Below, piece after piece: positions 11,012 through 22,173 of a DNA stretch of 64,000 nucleotides. Under the pieces are notes generated by a model. It worked only from the letters and a program-made list of their open reading frames with translations, made no database searches and had not been told where the DNA came from. Positions within the stretch are counted from its first letter, which is position 1. Every line of letters starts with the position of its first letter. The DNA is taken from positions 249,039,099-249,103,098 of the forward strand of contig NC_057804.1 in the NCBI RefSeq assembly GCF_018294505.1. Reading direction: 5' to 3'. The DNA comes from Triticum aestivum (taxonomy: Eukaryota > Streptophyta > Magnoliopsida > Poales > Poaceae). The position numbers and the translations under genes were made by a program.

Positions 11012-13734
11012 TGTAACATCACAATTTTCAATTTGGATGTTATACATAGATCATCATATGCATATCATATTTATTACTGCATTTTTGTTGTGATCCTGGA
11101 AATCTTAAGCAACTCAAGGACCCAAGAAGAGAGTTGGAGGTTTCACAAAAATCATATTTGAATTTATTTCAAATTTCAAGAAAGGATCAATTTGATTTTA
11201 TTATTTTCTCTCCAATTATTTCCAATATGAAAAATATATGAGAGAAGATAATATGACTTTTTCAACCTAAGAGAAATATTGGAGAAAGAATTTTAAAATC
11301 AAATTATGATTTTATTGGTATTTTATTTGCTATTTTATTTGAATTAGAAAAATATTACATTTTTGAAAATTGCATCTTAGTCCAGAAAAATGTTCATCTT
11401 GTCCTAAATATTAGGTTTCGACGGCGAAAATTGTTTCTGGAATATTTAGATTTCTCTTTATATTTATTTAGGATTTTTCCTCGCGGCGAAATTGTTTTAG
11501 AAAAAAGTTTTGGACGGACTGGGCCGAAGCCCAGCCGACCCAGCAGGCTGCTAGCCCAGTCGCCCCGTGCCGCCCCCGACCTCCTGCAGGAGACCGGCTA
11601 CCATACGCCGCGCCGCAGTCGGAGTCCGACCCAGGCACACCTCCCGAGGCCGAGCCCCCCCCCTTTATAAGCCACCTTGGGCCCCCCTGGACCCCGTCCG
11701 CCGCCGCCTCTGACCGCACCTCGCCCTGCAGCACGCTGCTGCTGACGCCACCGCTCGCCGCCGCCGCCGTCGCCGATCGATTCTTTTCGGTCAACCAGCC
11801 CCGGTTTTTTCGTTTAGCCCGGTTCGTTTTATTATATCGGTTTTTTGTTAGGGTTTTCTTATTTAACGAACGTCCGTTCGTTCGTTTGGTTTAACAAACG
11901 ATTTTCATTAGTTTTCTTCTGTTAGCGAACGTTCGAGCCTTAGGATTTTTTTCTTTTTAGATTAATTTTCAGCCAGGGACCTATCCGCGAATAGTTTTCT
12001 CATGATTTAGCCCCTCATCTTGAAACTAGCATAACTTTTTACTTGTTTATCCAAATTAGATGAAACCAGCGCCTAAATCTCTGTATCATTCTGTTCTTTC
12101 ACGTTAACCAACTTGAACAAGATTTTGGTACTGTAAAATTTGAGTTTACTCCAGATTAGTAAACAATCTTGTTTCATTCGTATTTTTAGTTTCGTTGCTC
12201 CGTTTGAGTTGAATCTTTTTGCAAATCATAGCTAATCACATGTACCTACTGTTAAGATCTAATTCACATGATAATATTGCTGTTAGGTTTGACTTCTGTT
12301 AGTTTAAGTCATTTGCTTGTTTCGTGTTCGATTTGGATCTTTTCTCGGTTCTTCTCGTGTTTCGTTTGAGTGATTGCATATGTATGCTATTGTTTGTCTA
12401 TGCTAGATTTCCCGGAGTGCGAAGCTTGTTACTACAAATCTCCAGAGTTTGTAGATCGTCAGAAAGGCAAGCTACGCTTTGATCATACTCTTTTATACCC
12501 AGTTTTTACTTTGCATTAGTTCTGCCCCTCAAATATTTGCATGAGTAGGATTGGGAACATGTGGTTTTGGTTTTAGTACTTGAGGTAGGAACCTAATACC
12601 TTTTGATCACCCTGGGAATATACGTTATGCTTATCTATTGCTTAGCCATGCTTGTAGATGGGGATTGGATCGTGATTCACACATGGAAGTTTGAGAGTTA
12701 TTTAATCATGGATAACATTAAGGTGGCAACTTTAATATACATCTGGGTGGATTGGTTGAGGCACCTGGGGAACCCAACGTTGCATGTTTTTGGGAAATCC
12801 CAGAGTACCCGTGTGATTTTTCATATGGAATGCCACCCAGGCTCAAAGGGATCATAAGATTATTCATGCTAGAAACTTCCGTGTGCAGCCACAAGCCATT
12901 ATGGGCTCTGGCATAGTTGAGCAAGTTGTGTGAGCTCTTGAAGAGGTGGACTAGCATATGTAGGGGAAAGTAGGTGTACTAGTCCGCCCAGAGTAGAGAA
13001 TTAATGCTTCAGAAAGACTATGTCTCGATCATCCGATCATAAATGCGGTCGAGTCTTGTTGTGGAAAAGTGCACAAACCTCTGCAGAGTGTATAAACTAA
13101 TCATGGTTAGCCATGTCCCTGGTTATGGACATCTTGAGTATCTAGTAGTTGAATCTAGTGATGTGATCACATCACGTTACTTTAATTAACTTGTTGGTTT
13201 AATGATGATACTTTTAATTGGGATTTGAGTTGGGGTTACCTTCTCAAATATTGGGCAACCTGGGAGTAGTTAATAAATTTATTCCATTGTTGTAGGGAAA
13301 AACTAGGTTTATGCAAAACCATAAATTTAGAGGCTCTACCAGCCAAATATTGCATGTAGATATAGTTATTGCATTTCATTGCTTTACGGTGCAACTCTGG
13401 CAGCATATTTAATGTGCTGTCCTACACGGCTGCAACGTCTCATGTTGCAGACTACTCAGATGATGAATAGGGTGCGATAGGTCGTTGTTTTGCACTTAGC
13501 TATGCCGTTGGAGTTGATGGACTCATTTACCTTCGAAGCTTCCGCAATTAATTAGTTTAGATGACCTTCAGCCATGATATTTTTGCGTAATCATACTCTT
13601 TATGAGGACTCGATGTAATAAGTGTGTGGTTGAAACTCTGTTTTAATTCCTCGAGTACTGTGCGTGTCAGCATTACCGATCCAGGGATGACATTGATGCA
13701 CAGTGACTTGACCGTTTGAGGTCTTGTCGCTACA
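11012..13734 (+). repeat. 3' LTR of the Tekay-like gypsy element
   Basis: Starts TGTAACATC after the polypurine tract and ends GTCGCTACA, giving short inverted ends TGTA/TACA. It is about 2.7 kb. A TATA-type box TTTATAA is at 11664-11670, inside a GC-rich promoter stretch (11515-11770), with a T-rich leader after it. The end phrase 'cagtgacttgaccgtttgagg' is one I remember from the ends of Triticeae gypsy LTRs. No ORF in it is credible. Confidence 0.78.
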
Positions 13735-15604
13735 GCCAGCCAGGCCGACCGGCCCAGCCAGCCGACCCCACGCCGCTGCCACCGCCGTGTCTGCCTTGGA
13801 CTCTATTCCTGCCTTGCCCCTTGCCCAAGCCACCCACCTATATATAAGCCGAGGCCCCGACCTCTTTTTCCCTCAAACCGCAGCGCCAAAAACCCCACCT
13901 CCCCTCACGAATTCCTCGCCGGAGTTCCGAAGCCGCTGCAGCTCCGCCGCCTCGCCTCGAACTCCTCCTCCGCTGCCGTTGTAAGCCACCACCGCCTCTC
14001 GTCCGTCCGATCTGAAGTAGACGGTTAGGATTAGATCGGTTTTTGTTTTTTTTATCTCGGATCGTTTTCCTTTAGTTAGCGAACTTTCATTGGTTTAGAT
14101 TTGTAGCGAACGGTTTTCTGCCTGTAGCGTTGTGACACGTGGCCAGGGAGTTAGTTGTAGTTTATATCTTTGCATATTGGTCCCTGTATTTCAAACTCCC
14201 ACAACTTTTCAACCATTTTTCCAAATTCAGTGAAACAAAAGACAAATTTTTCGTTCGTCATGATCCCACCTATCTGCAGAACGAAACTAAAAATATTTTT
14301 GAAGATCTAAAATTTGATTTTTTCAGATCTGAATTCAAACTTCATTAGGCCATAACTTGAGCTTCGTAACTCTATTTTGAGTGAATCTTTTTGCAAATCG
14401 AATCTCTTGACATGTACTTTCTGTTTAGATCAAAATCACATAATTTTTCTACTATTAAATTCCGTTTGGTACAGAAGTTTTATTGGGTTATTTTTGGATT
14501 TTTCATAAGTATTTTCTTTGAATTCTTTTTGATTCTTTGCGTGTGTGCTTATCTATGTTATTGTTTGCTTTATTAGATCATCCGGAGTGCGAAGCTTTTT
14601 ACTACGGATCCCTAGCGTTTAAGGATCGTCAGTAAGGCAAGTTACACTTTGATCTTATCTTTATTACCCAATTTTTGTCTATGCATGAGTTCATTGCTTA
14701 CAAATTTGCATGAGTATGATTGGGAATTGAGGCATTGCTATGTAGTTCATGAGGTAGGAACCTATGACTTTTGAACACCCCAGGAATATTCGTTATGTTA
14801 TATATTGCTTAGCCATGCTTGTAGACGGGGATTGGTATGTGTGATCCATGCAAGTTGCGAGAGATAATAATTTTTGGTAAACTTAAGGTGGCAATGTTAA
14901 TACACATCTGGTTGGATTGTTTGGGGCACCTGGAGAAACCAGTGCTTGCCCAAGGGGATCCCAGAGTACCCATGTGATTACCCTAGGTCCGTCACCCAGC
15001 CTCAAAGGGATCATACGATATTTCATCTCTAGAAAATTTCGTGTGCAGCCACAAACCATTATGGGCTCCGGCATAGTTGAGCAAGTTATGTAACCTCTTT
15101 CCTTGGTAGACTAGCTGATGTAGGGGAAAGTAGGTGTACTAGTCTACCCAGGGTTTAGAGGAATACTTCAGAAAGGCTATGTCTCGATCTTCCGACCATG
15201 GAGGTGGTCGAGTCTTGTGGGGAAACGGGTGCAAACCTCTGCAGAGTGTACAAAGTAATCATTATTAGCCATGTCCCCAGTTATGGACAAATTTGAGTAT
15301 CTAGAAGTGAATTATTGGTTTATCTCATCACTCCTTAATTAATGAATTGGGTTATTAATTATACTTGGTAAATTTTGGGATTGAGTTGGAGGAACCTTCT
15401 AAATGATGGCATAAACTTGGTAGTAAATAAAATTTATTCCTTTGTTGTAGGAAAAAATTAGCTTTATACAAAAAATTAAACTTAGAGCCTCCACCAGCCA
15501 AATTTGCATGTAGAGATAGTCATTTTCATTCATTCTGCTATTGTGTAACCTTGCCAGCATATTCCATGCACTGACCTACGCGGCTGCAACGTCTCATGTT
15601 GTAG
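13735..15604 (+). repeat. Second, partial LTR related to 11012-13734, head-to-tail
   Basis: From 13735 the sequence parallels the preceding LTR from about 11520 on: GC-rich promoter, TATA box (TATATATAAG at 13840), the shared words CCGGAGTGCGAAGCTT (12414 and 14583), 'gttgagcaagtt', 'gtaggggaaagtaggtgtac' and 'ctgcaacgtctcatgtt' (13430 and 15583). The first 500 bp and the last 270 bp of the LTR are absent. The two copies differ at many positions, so they are paralogous or old. It abuts the first LTR without spacer and is cut at about 15604 by the next element. Confidence 0.72.
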
Positions 15605-16120
15605 AGTTAACTTAGGAGTCAAATGAGAACATTTGATCATAGGTCATACTCATCGTTTAAGCACAAGTGGGGTACCACTTTTACATAAAGCATTGTTGTG
15701 TTCACACCGTTAGAGTTGCTTTAGCTCAATTCTTAGAGTAAAGCTCCCCCTAGATGTGATATCGCCCCTAAGAGGGATAAACAAACCTTGGGTTTGGTCG
15801 ATGATGACTTCATGTAGGTGTTGAAGATGTGGATGCTCAATGTTGATGTAGATCATTTGGAGCAATCCATTGGAGTGAGTTGCACTTTCAATACCTACAC
15901 GGGTTAGTCCCACAAGGAACAAGCAAGGATATCCATAGACACAGAATAATGTACACACAAGATGATGTCCATGAAAGCATTAGGTTACCTTGTCCCTTGT
16001 CTTACCAACAAGAGGGTTTGTGACTCCTTGAACTAGTGCAGGATATGGAAGTTGTTTGCACTTGTTCTTGCCAAAATGATATGAGTGAAGTGTGTTGGCG
16101 GAGTCACCCTCAATAACTCT

Positions 16121-18169
16121 CTAGTTCTTCTTCTTCGCGATCCACATCATCTTGATGGTAATCCTTGGGGTTGTAGTCGTACTTGATGAAGTAGGACTTG
16201 ATGTAGTCTTGGGAACCCACTTGACCAAGGCCTTGGGAGCTTCTTCAAATGCATCAATCTCGTCTCGAAGCTTATCCTTGCCTTTTTTCTTGTGGTCTTG
16301 TGGTGGAAGACCATCTTGAGCTTGTGTCCCTTGGAAAGAAGTAGGATCATACTTCTCTTGTTGAGGAACAAACTTTGTCTTGGGGTATTGATCTTCTTCC
16401 CACTCAACTCCATTGGCATTGAACTTTAGTTCAAAACAAACACCTTGGTTCTTCCGGTGCCTTCCTTGCTTGCGTACAATTTCCTCAAATTACTTACCTC
16501 CGGCAAGGCTCTTGTAAACACATTTCTCTATAATTCCCTTCAATAAGCTATTTTCTTGCTCAAGTGTAACTTGGCTAAGAGAATCATTAGTGGAATCAAG
16601 AGAACTACTAGAAGCAACAACGTTGGATTTAGCATGATTATTGTTACTACCAGAGGAAGAATCTTTCTTACTTTTGTTGCTAGATTTAACTTGTGGCATG
16701 TAAGTTGACAAGTGTAAGTGTTTGGCAATGTAAGAAGAACTTTTCTTGCGAAGATCATCATTGATTGCCTTTAAAAACTCATGCTCTTGCTCTAGGTTGA
16801 GCTTTTCAAAGCATAGCTTCTCATGAGTCTTTAAAAGTTCTTGATGATCTTCCAAGGTAGTTTCATGAGCTAACTTAAGAGTGTTTAGTTATTTAGTTAG
16901 ACAATCAATCTCCTTCTTATCACCGTCATTCATTTTATCTTGATTAGCATGGTTAATAGCAAATTCAACATAGTTTTCATAACTAGAGTTATCAACAAGT
17001 AAATCATCATCACCTAGCAAATCATCTTCATCACTATTGAAATCAAGATACTCGGGGTGTGATACCTTTGGGCCATTAGCCATGAAGCATCTTCCAATTC
17101 CTTCATTTGGTGAGTCAAATATTTCATAGGAGTTGGTTGACACTAGTGCTAGACCGATAACACCTTCATCTTGAGTATATTCGGAGTCGGAGTGATAACT
17201 TCTTTCGGAGTGATGGTCGGAATCGGAGTCGGATATCCATTCACCAACATGAGCTTGATGTCTTTGTTTTGTGTAGCTCTTTGATGATTTGTCCTTCCTT
17301 TCCAAATCCTTGCTTCTCCGGGAGGTTCTTCGTTCATAACGATCATCTCTACTCCTTCTCTCTCTTGGTGGTGATTCTTCTCTTCTACATCTTCTTTTAG
17401 GTGAATCTTCTTTTGTTTTGTAGGGAGCCATACACTCATTGGAGTAGTGTCCGGGTCTTCCACAATTGTAGCAAATACGTTCACGACTCGAAGATCTTTT
17501 GTCATTGTAGGACCTTGACTTGGAACTTCTTTCCTTGCTTCTACTGTTGTATAACTTGTTGAAGTTCTTCACCATTAGGCTCAATTCCTCATTGAAGGTT
17601 TGTTTCTCACTTGATGATGTAGGAGCATTACATGAGGCTTTGTAAGCACCACTTGACTTGTTGTGAAGCTCTTCTTTATTCTTGAGTGACATCTCATGAG
17701 CAACAATTCTTCCAATGACTTATGTTGGCTTGAGATCTTTGTAATTGGGCATCATTTGGATCAATGTGCACACGGTATCATATTTTCCATCCAAGGCTCT
17801 TAGGATCTTCTTGATGATGAATCTATCGGGCATCTCTTCACTTCCTAAGCCGGCAATCTCATTTGTGATGAGAGCAAGCCTAGAGAACATTTCAGCGACA
17901 CCTCCACCATCCTTCATTTTGAACTTGTCAAGTTGACTTTGAAGAACATCCAATTTGTATTCCTTGATGGAGTCAGTACCTTCATGCATATCAATCAAAG
18001 TATCCCAAATTTCCTTTGCATTCTCAAGACGGCTGATTTTGTCGAATTCTTCGGCGCACAATCTGTTGAAGAGAATATCACAAGCTTGAGCGTTGTATTG
18101 CAGGATCTTCAACTCTTCCGCGGTTTCTTCACGGTTTAGTTCTCTCCCATCGTAGAATTCACCTTGCAA
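16121..18169 (-). pseudogene. gag: Gag of UBN2 type with CCHC zinc knuckle, three in-frame stops
   Basis: All pieces lie in one frame (18169-17720, 17692-16889, 16855-16490 and on to the stop at 16121-16123), separated by TAA or TAA/TAG codons at about 17717, 16886 and 16487. The first piece has the UBN2-type gag core (CAEEFDKISRLENAKEIWDT, LDVLQSQLDKFKMKD, FIIKKILRALDGKYD). The second carries the zinc knuckle CYNCGRPGHYSNEC (about 17420-17480 on the plus strand) within Arg/Ser/Glu-rich sequence and an acidic tail. The third is Ser/Asn-rich with heptad-like Leu/Glu (LEQEHEFLKAINDDL). The reading ends MWIAKKKN. Upstream of 18169 there is a TAG, so the true start is lost or lies in another frame. 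It would package RNA; here it is dead. Confidence 0.85.
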
Positions 18170-18399
18170 GCCAATCTAGGAGACACCACTCTCCAAAAGG
18201 TAATAGATGGTGTGTTGATGATGAACTCCTTGCTCTTGTGCTTCAAATGATAGTCTCCCTAACACTCAACTCTGTCTCATAGGATCGGATTTGGTGGAAA
18301 GATGATTAGAGTGGAAAGCAACTTGCGGAAGGCTGGAGATCAAGATTTATGTGGTTGGAATGGAATATCTTAACCTCAACACATGAGTAGGTGGTTCTC

Positions 18400-19342
18400 T
18401 CTCAAAAAATGAATGCTGGAAGTGTAGGCACGTTCTGATGGCTCTCTCCACGAATGCAGAAAGTGTGGATGGGTATATATAGCCTCCACACAAAATCAAA
18501 CTGTTACACACAATTTACCAAACTCGGTGAGACCGAATCAGAAAACTCGGTTAGACCGATTTAGTTAATAATGTGACCGTTAGGCATTTCAGTGTGACCG
18601 ACATGTCAACTCGGCGGGACCGATTTCCTTAGGGTTAGGGCATAACGTAATCTCGATGAGACCGAGTACACAAACTCGGTGGTACCGACTTAGGTAATAA
18701 GCTAACCAGAGAGTTGGTCAGGCAAACTCGGAGGGACCGATTCTCTCATCTTAGTGAGACCAAAATGTTACGAAGGGGAAAGAGAGAGTTTGCATTGCGA
18801 ACTTGGTGGGACCGATCGCTCATCTCGGTTAGACCGAAACGTTACGAAGGGAAACATAGAGTTTGCAATCCCATCTCGGTGAGACCGAGATCCCTATAGG
18901 TGAGACCGAAGCGACTAGGGTTTCTCGCAGTCTCTATGTCAAATGAACTAGGTGGCGCTAGATAGATCAAATCGGTGGGGCCGAGTATGACTTTTGCTTT
19001 GGGACATATGTGGATATGACAAAGTGGTTAAGGGCTTTGGAGCATATCACTAAGCATCTTGAGCAAGAAAGTCATTAAGCAACACATCATCCCCTTTTAA
19101 TAGTATTGGCTTTTCCTATGGAGTCAATGTGATCTTGGATCACTAAAAGTAAAATGTAGAGTCTTGAGCTTTAGAGCTTGAGCCAATCCATTGTCCTTAG
19201 CATTTTGAGGGGTCCACATTCCTAATCCATGCCATGCCAATCATTGAATTTTGTTGCAATATTCGTCTTGAAATAGCATTAGTTCAATGAGCTATATGTT
19301 GTTGATCATTACCAAAACAACCTAGGGATAGTTGCACTTTCA
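18400..19342 (-). repeat. 5' LTR (part) of the gag-only element, with promoter
   Basis: On the minus strand the LTR opens TGAAAGTGCAAC at 19342. The only clear promoter signal is TATATATA at 18474-18481, flanked by GGCTA and CCC. The inner LTR boundary is not clear. No primer-binding site of the usual initiator-Met form is seen. Confidence 0.55.
18525..18985. repeat. Array of degenerate ACTCGGTGAGACCGA motifs in LTR U3
   Basis: About fifteen imperfect copies of ACTCGGTgaGACCGA or its variants (tcggttagaccga, tcggtgggaccga, tcggcgggaccga) occur at irregular 20-60 bp spacing just upstream of the minus-strand TATA box. Each copy is a near inverted repeat TCGGT..ACCGA. The position suggests a repeated promoter element, but no factor can be named. 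Confidence 0.7.
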
Positions 19343-19428
19343 CTAGAGAACAAAACAACCTAGGGATAGTCGAGCCAATCCATTGTCCTTAGCATTTTGA
19401 GGGGTCCACATTCCTAATCCATGCCATG
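19343..19428 (+). other. Filler DNA copied from the adjacent LTR
   Basis: Two patches repeat nearby sequence: 19351-19370 equals 19313-19332 (CAAAACAACCTAGGGATAGT), and 19372-19428 equals 19180-19236 over 57 bp. They are joined in a new order at the end of the gag-only element. Confidence 0.7.
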
Positions 19429-20046
19429 TCAGCATACCGATCCATGGATGACACTTAAGCATAGAGACTTCGATCCATTGGGATCCATTGGGATCCATTG
19501 GGATAGATTGATTGGAAAGAATAGCTTTGAGGTGGTTTCGTACCCTACAAACAATTCCTTCTTATGTTCTCTACTAGATAAGAACTTTGGAGTGATTCTT
19601 CATCGCACGTTGATGGATGGTTATATGATCCCATTACATTAGCATTGCCGAGAGATTGCACTAGCGAAAGTACGGACCCTAGGCCTCATTTTCAAGCATT
19701 GCAAAACCGTTTGTGCTCCATTTTATCATTTTCTACATTGTTGTTTTTTATTGTTCTTACTACAAAAACCAATATCTACTATCCATATTACACTTGTATC
19801 ACCATCTCTTCTCCAAACTAGTGCACCTATACAAATTACCATTGTATTTGGTGTGTTGGGGACACAAGAGAATTTTTATTATTTGGTTGCAGGGTTGTTT
19901 GAGAGAGACCATCTTCATCCTAAACCTCCCGTGGATTGATAAACCTTAGGTCATCCACGTGAGGGAAAATTGCGACTGTCCTACAAAACTCTGCGCTTGG
20001 AGGCCCAACACGTGTCTACAAGAATAAAGTTGCATAGTAAACATCA
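19429..20046 (+). repeat. 3' portion of another gypsy LTR (Fatima-like by memory)
   Basis: An LTR end is inferred from ACATCA at 20041-20046 followed by a primer-site-like stretch ending CCGTTGCCGGGGAGG, the same leader signature seen after the Sabrina-type LTR at 38540. Words such as 'ggttgcagggttgtttgagag' and 'cttggaggcccaacac' are ones I remember from Triticeae gypsy LTR ends. The first part (19429-19490) also resembles 13668-13720. The 5' part of the LTR is missing. A short 'gatccattgg' triplication is at 19473-19503. Confidence 0.6.
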
Positions 20047-20756
20047 AGCTCTTTTCTTGCACCGTTGCCGGGGAGGTGAGTGCTTGAAGGTATATCTTTA
20101 CATCTTGCAATTGAATCTTTTGGTTTCTTATTCTATCACTAGTTTGGTTTATAAAAAGAAAACTACAAAAAATATGGAATTGAGATTGCATCATATCATT
20201 CATCTTTATAATGTCTTTCGTGAAAATGATGGACAGGAAAATTGTGCTCAATTGGTAGAAGAAAAATTCAGTAAAATGTTTGGGTTGAATGATGAGCACA
20301 ATTGCAATGTTGCTAGTGTTAATTCTTTGAATATCCATGATGTTAATGATATGCAACGCCACAAGCTTGGGGATGTTATATTTGATGAAGATGATGTTTT
20401 TAGTCCCCCAAGATTTGATGTGAATTTTATTATAATGATTGCATGCCTCCTATTTATGATGATTATAATGATGAAAGTGGATTTGGAGAGGTCATTATTT
20501 TATTTAATGATAAATCCACTATTTTGGAAGAGGTTTCAATTGACTATGAGAACAAAGTTGATATCTATGATGATATGGTGATGACATATATGCTATAAAT
20601 AATAATGATAACCGCGAAATTTGGCATCATAATTTTAATTCTCAATATGATTATACCAATCAAGTGTCACATGATAGTTATTTTGTTGACTTTGCTCCCA
20701 TTTTTATGAATGATAATAAAATTGCTTATGTGGCGAGAAAAAAAAATCTATGCTTA
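20047..20756 (+). pseudogene. Gypsy leader with decayed Asp/Tyr-rich ORF
   Basis: After the primer-site-like region (20047-20077), an ORF starts at an ATG near 20174 (MELRLHHIIHLYNVFREND) and continues with AQLVEEKFSKMFGLNDEHN and DMQRHKLGDVIFDEDDVFSP. It then breaks by frameshift near 20430 but keeps Asp/Tyr/Asn-rich coding character (YDDYNDESGFGEV, HDSYFVDFAPIFMNDNK) to about 20740. Proteins of this kind, of unknown function, occupy the leader of Triticeae gypsy elements as I recall them. No gag or pol follows, because a foreign LTR fragment starts at 20757. Confidence 0.5.
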
Positions 20757-21080
20757 GGCATGCCTACCCCCCTGGGCGCGCCCCACTGCCTCGTGGACGC
20801 CTCGTGGATTTCTAACTTAAACTCCAAGTCTTCTGGTTTGCTTTCGGTCCAAGAAAGATCATCGTGAAGGTTTCCTTCCGTTTGGACTCCATTTGGTATT
20901 CCTTTTCCACCAAACTCTAAAATAGGCAAAAAAAAAACAGAAACTGGCACTAGGCCTCTAGTTAAGAGGTTAGTCCCAAAAATAATATAAAAGAGCATAT
21001 TAAAGCCCATTAAACATCCAAAACAGATTATATAATAGTATGGAACAATCAAAAATTATAGATACATTGGAGACGTATCA
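20757..21080 (-). repeat. Fragment of a Sabrina-type LTR (first 324 bp), minus strand
   Basis: On the minus strand it opens TGATACGTCTCCAATGTATC at 21080 and follows the LTR at 36945 through its first 320 bp, including the GGCGCGCC words, then stops. It abuts the Tat-like LTR, whose first 43 bp are missing, so its arrival or a later deletion removed that LTR's start. Confidence 0.85.
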
Positions 21081-21941
21081 CGGCCCACAACGTGGCTCCA
21101 CCGACGACCTGGTACGGCCCAGCTTCAGCATCAAAAACTCAAGACCCTCGCGAGGGGCCAAGCCTCGCAAGGCGCACGATGCCAAGACCTCCATGGGGAT
21201 CGGCCTCCTCAGGCTGGCTCCCGAGGGGCGGAGACTTCTATGCAAGGTGTACATCACGAGGCTCAGCTGATGTGAGCCATGATGACCAAGGCCAGGCGAG
21301 CGCCAAGCGGGCACAAGAGGGCGGAGAGTACCAGTTTCCTCTTTGGTGAAAAGCTGGCGAGCAGCAGGCGTGGAGTCCCAAGGAATCAGCCAAAGGTTTC
21401 CATTCTGGTGCAACAAGACCAGGACCGCCAGGACGGTACGATGGAGGCCATCGCCGAGCCCACTGCAGCGTCACGACCAGATGCTTGTTGCAGGCTAAGA
21501 CCACTTTAGTCAGGATAAGATGTACTTCCTGTCCCCCTTCCAATCCAGCAGTTGTGGGATCCCTTCCCGCCAACATTTGGGAAGAGGACAAAGGCCACTA
21601 TAAATAGGACCTAGCCACCACCATAGAGGGAGGCCTAATCCCTTCTGATCTGACCACCTCACCAGCTCTCTTGATCTCAAGAACACCTCACCTCCTGAGG
21701 CTTGTTCATCGTCTATACTAGTTTATCCTTAGCCCCTCGAGGCAATCCACCAAGATGCTGGAGTAGGGTATTACACCGCGAGGTGGCCCAAACAAGGATA
21801 AACTGTTCTGTCTCTCTGTCCCTTTGAGCTCAACGCGCTAGGCTTTGAGGATCACAAGTAGGTAGGCTGGGTAGGTTGAGATCTCCGCACGCACCCAAGA
21901 GTTCATACCTATCAAGGGTTTGCAGAACCCGAAATCTGACA
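21081..21941 (+). repeat. 5' LTR of the Tat-like element, 5' truncated
   Basis: Matches the 3' LTR from its position 44 onward (CGGCCCACAACGTGGCTCC against CGGCCCACTACATGGCTCC) and ends AATCTGACA. The TATA box CTATAAATAGG is at 21598-21608. It is separated from the primer site by one or two bases. Confidence 0.87.
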
Positions 21942-21962
21942 TTTGGTGCGTCAGGTAGGGGA
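21942..21962 (+). other. Primer-binding site region of the Tat-like element
   Basis: TTTGGTGCGTCAGGTAGGGG follows the LTR end immediately and has the TGGYGCG...AGGTAGGGG form I remember from Triticeae gypsy elements. The tRNA is not identified. Confidence 0.5.
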
Positions 21963-22173
21963 GAGTCGGATCTTCTCTTCCATCGATTGATCCACTGCGT
22001 CGCTCAGACGGCTCTGGTGGGAGACAGTTGTCCTCGTCATTCTCTATCATCAGTAGCCAACGCCACCACGGGCCCTGTCGGCCGCAAGCAGCAAGCTTCA
22101 TTGCTGCATCCCTCGGTGCACCGCGATGAGCGCACCGCCACTCCATCGCTGACCCCGGCCGCTTCATCCTCCC

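Larger units (their letters stand above)
6827..13734 (+). mobile_element. Ty3/gypsy chromovirus-type LTR retrotransposon (Tekay/Del-like), 5' truncated
   Basis: Plus-strand order: partial gag with zinc knuckle, aspartic protease, reverse transcriptase, RNase H, integrase, C-terminal chromodomain-like segment, polypurine tract (10998), then a long LTR beginning TGTAACAT at 11012. That order and the C-terminal chromodomain identify a chromovirus. No 5' LTR, primer site or gag N terminus is seen; gag starts abruptly next to the unknown ORF at about 6826-6840. The coding region carries many nonsense changes and several frameshifts, so the copy is old and inactive. Confidence 0.88.
15605..19342 (-). 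mobile_element. Gag-only LTR retroelement, minus strand, 3' end truncated
   Basis: Read on the minus strand: an LTR that begins TGAAAGTGCAAC at 19342, a TATA box at 18474-18481, a leader, one decayed gag gene (18169 down to 16121), then about 500 bp of non-coding tail with a GGGGGAG tract near 15748. No protease, RT or integrase is present and there is no room for them, so the element depended on other elements if it ever moved. The 3' LTR is missing at the junction with the gypsy LTR remnant at 15604. The 15605-15890 tail is not recognisably similar to the 5' LTR. Confidence 0.68.

Noticed and set aside
15605..15890. 3' LTR of the gag-only element (TGAAAGTGCAAC occurs again at 15890)
   Set aside because: Beyond the first 12-13 bases no similarity to the LTR at 19342 could be seen, so the shared word is not enough.
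19429..19549. End of the second Tekay-like LTR resuming after the gag-only insertion
   Set aside because: About 60 bp resemble 13668-13720, but the sequence continues without break into a different LTR end at 20046, so it was assigned to that LTR.
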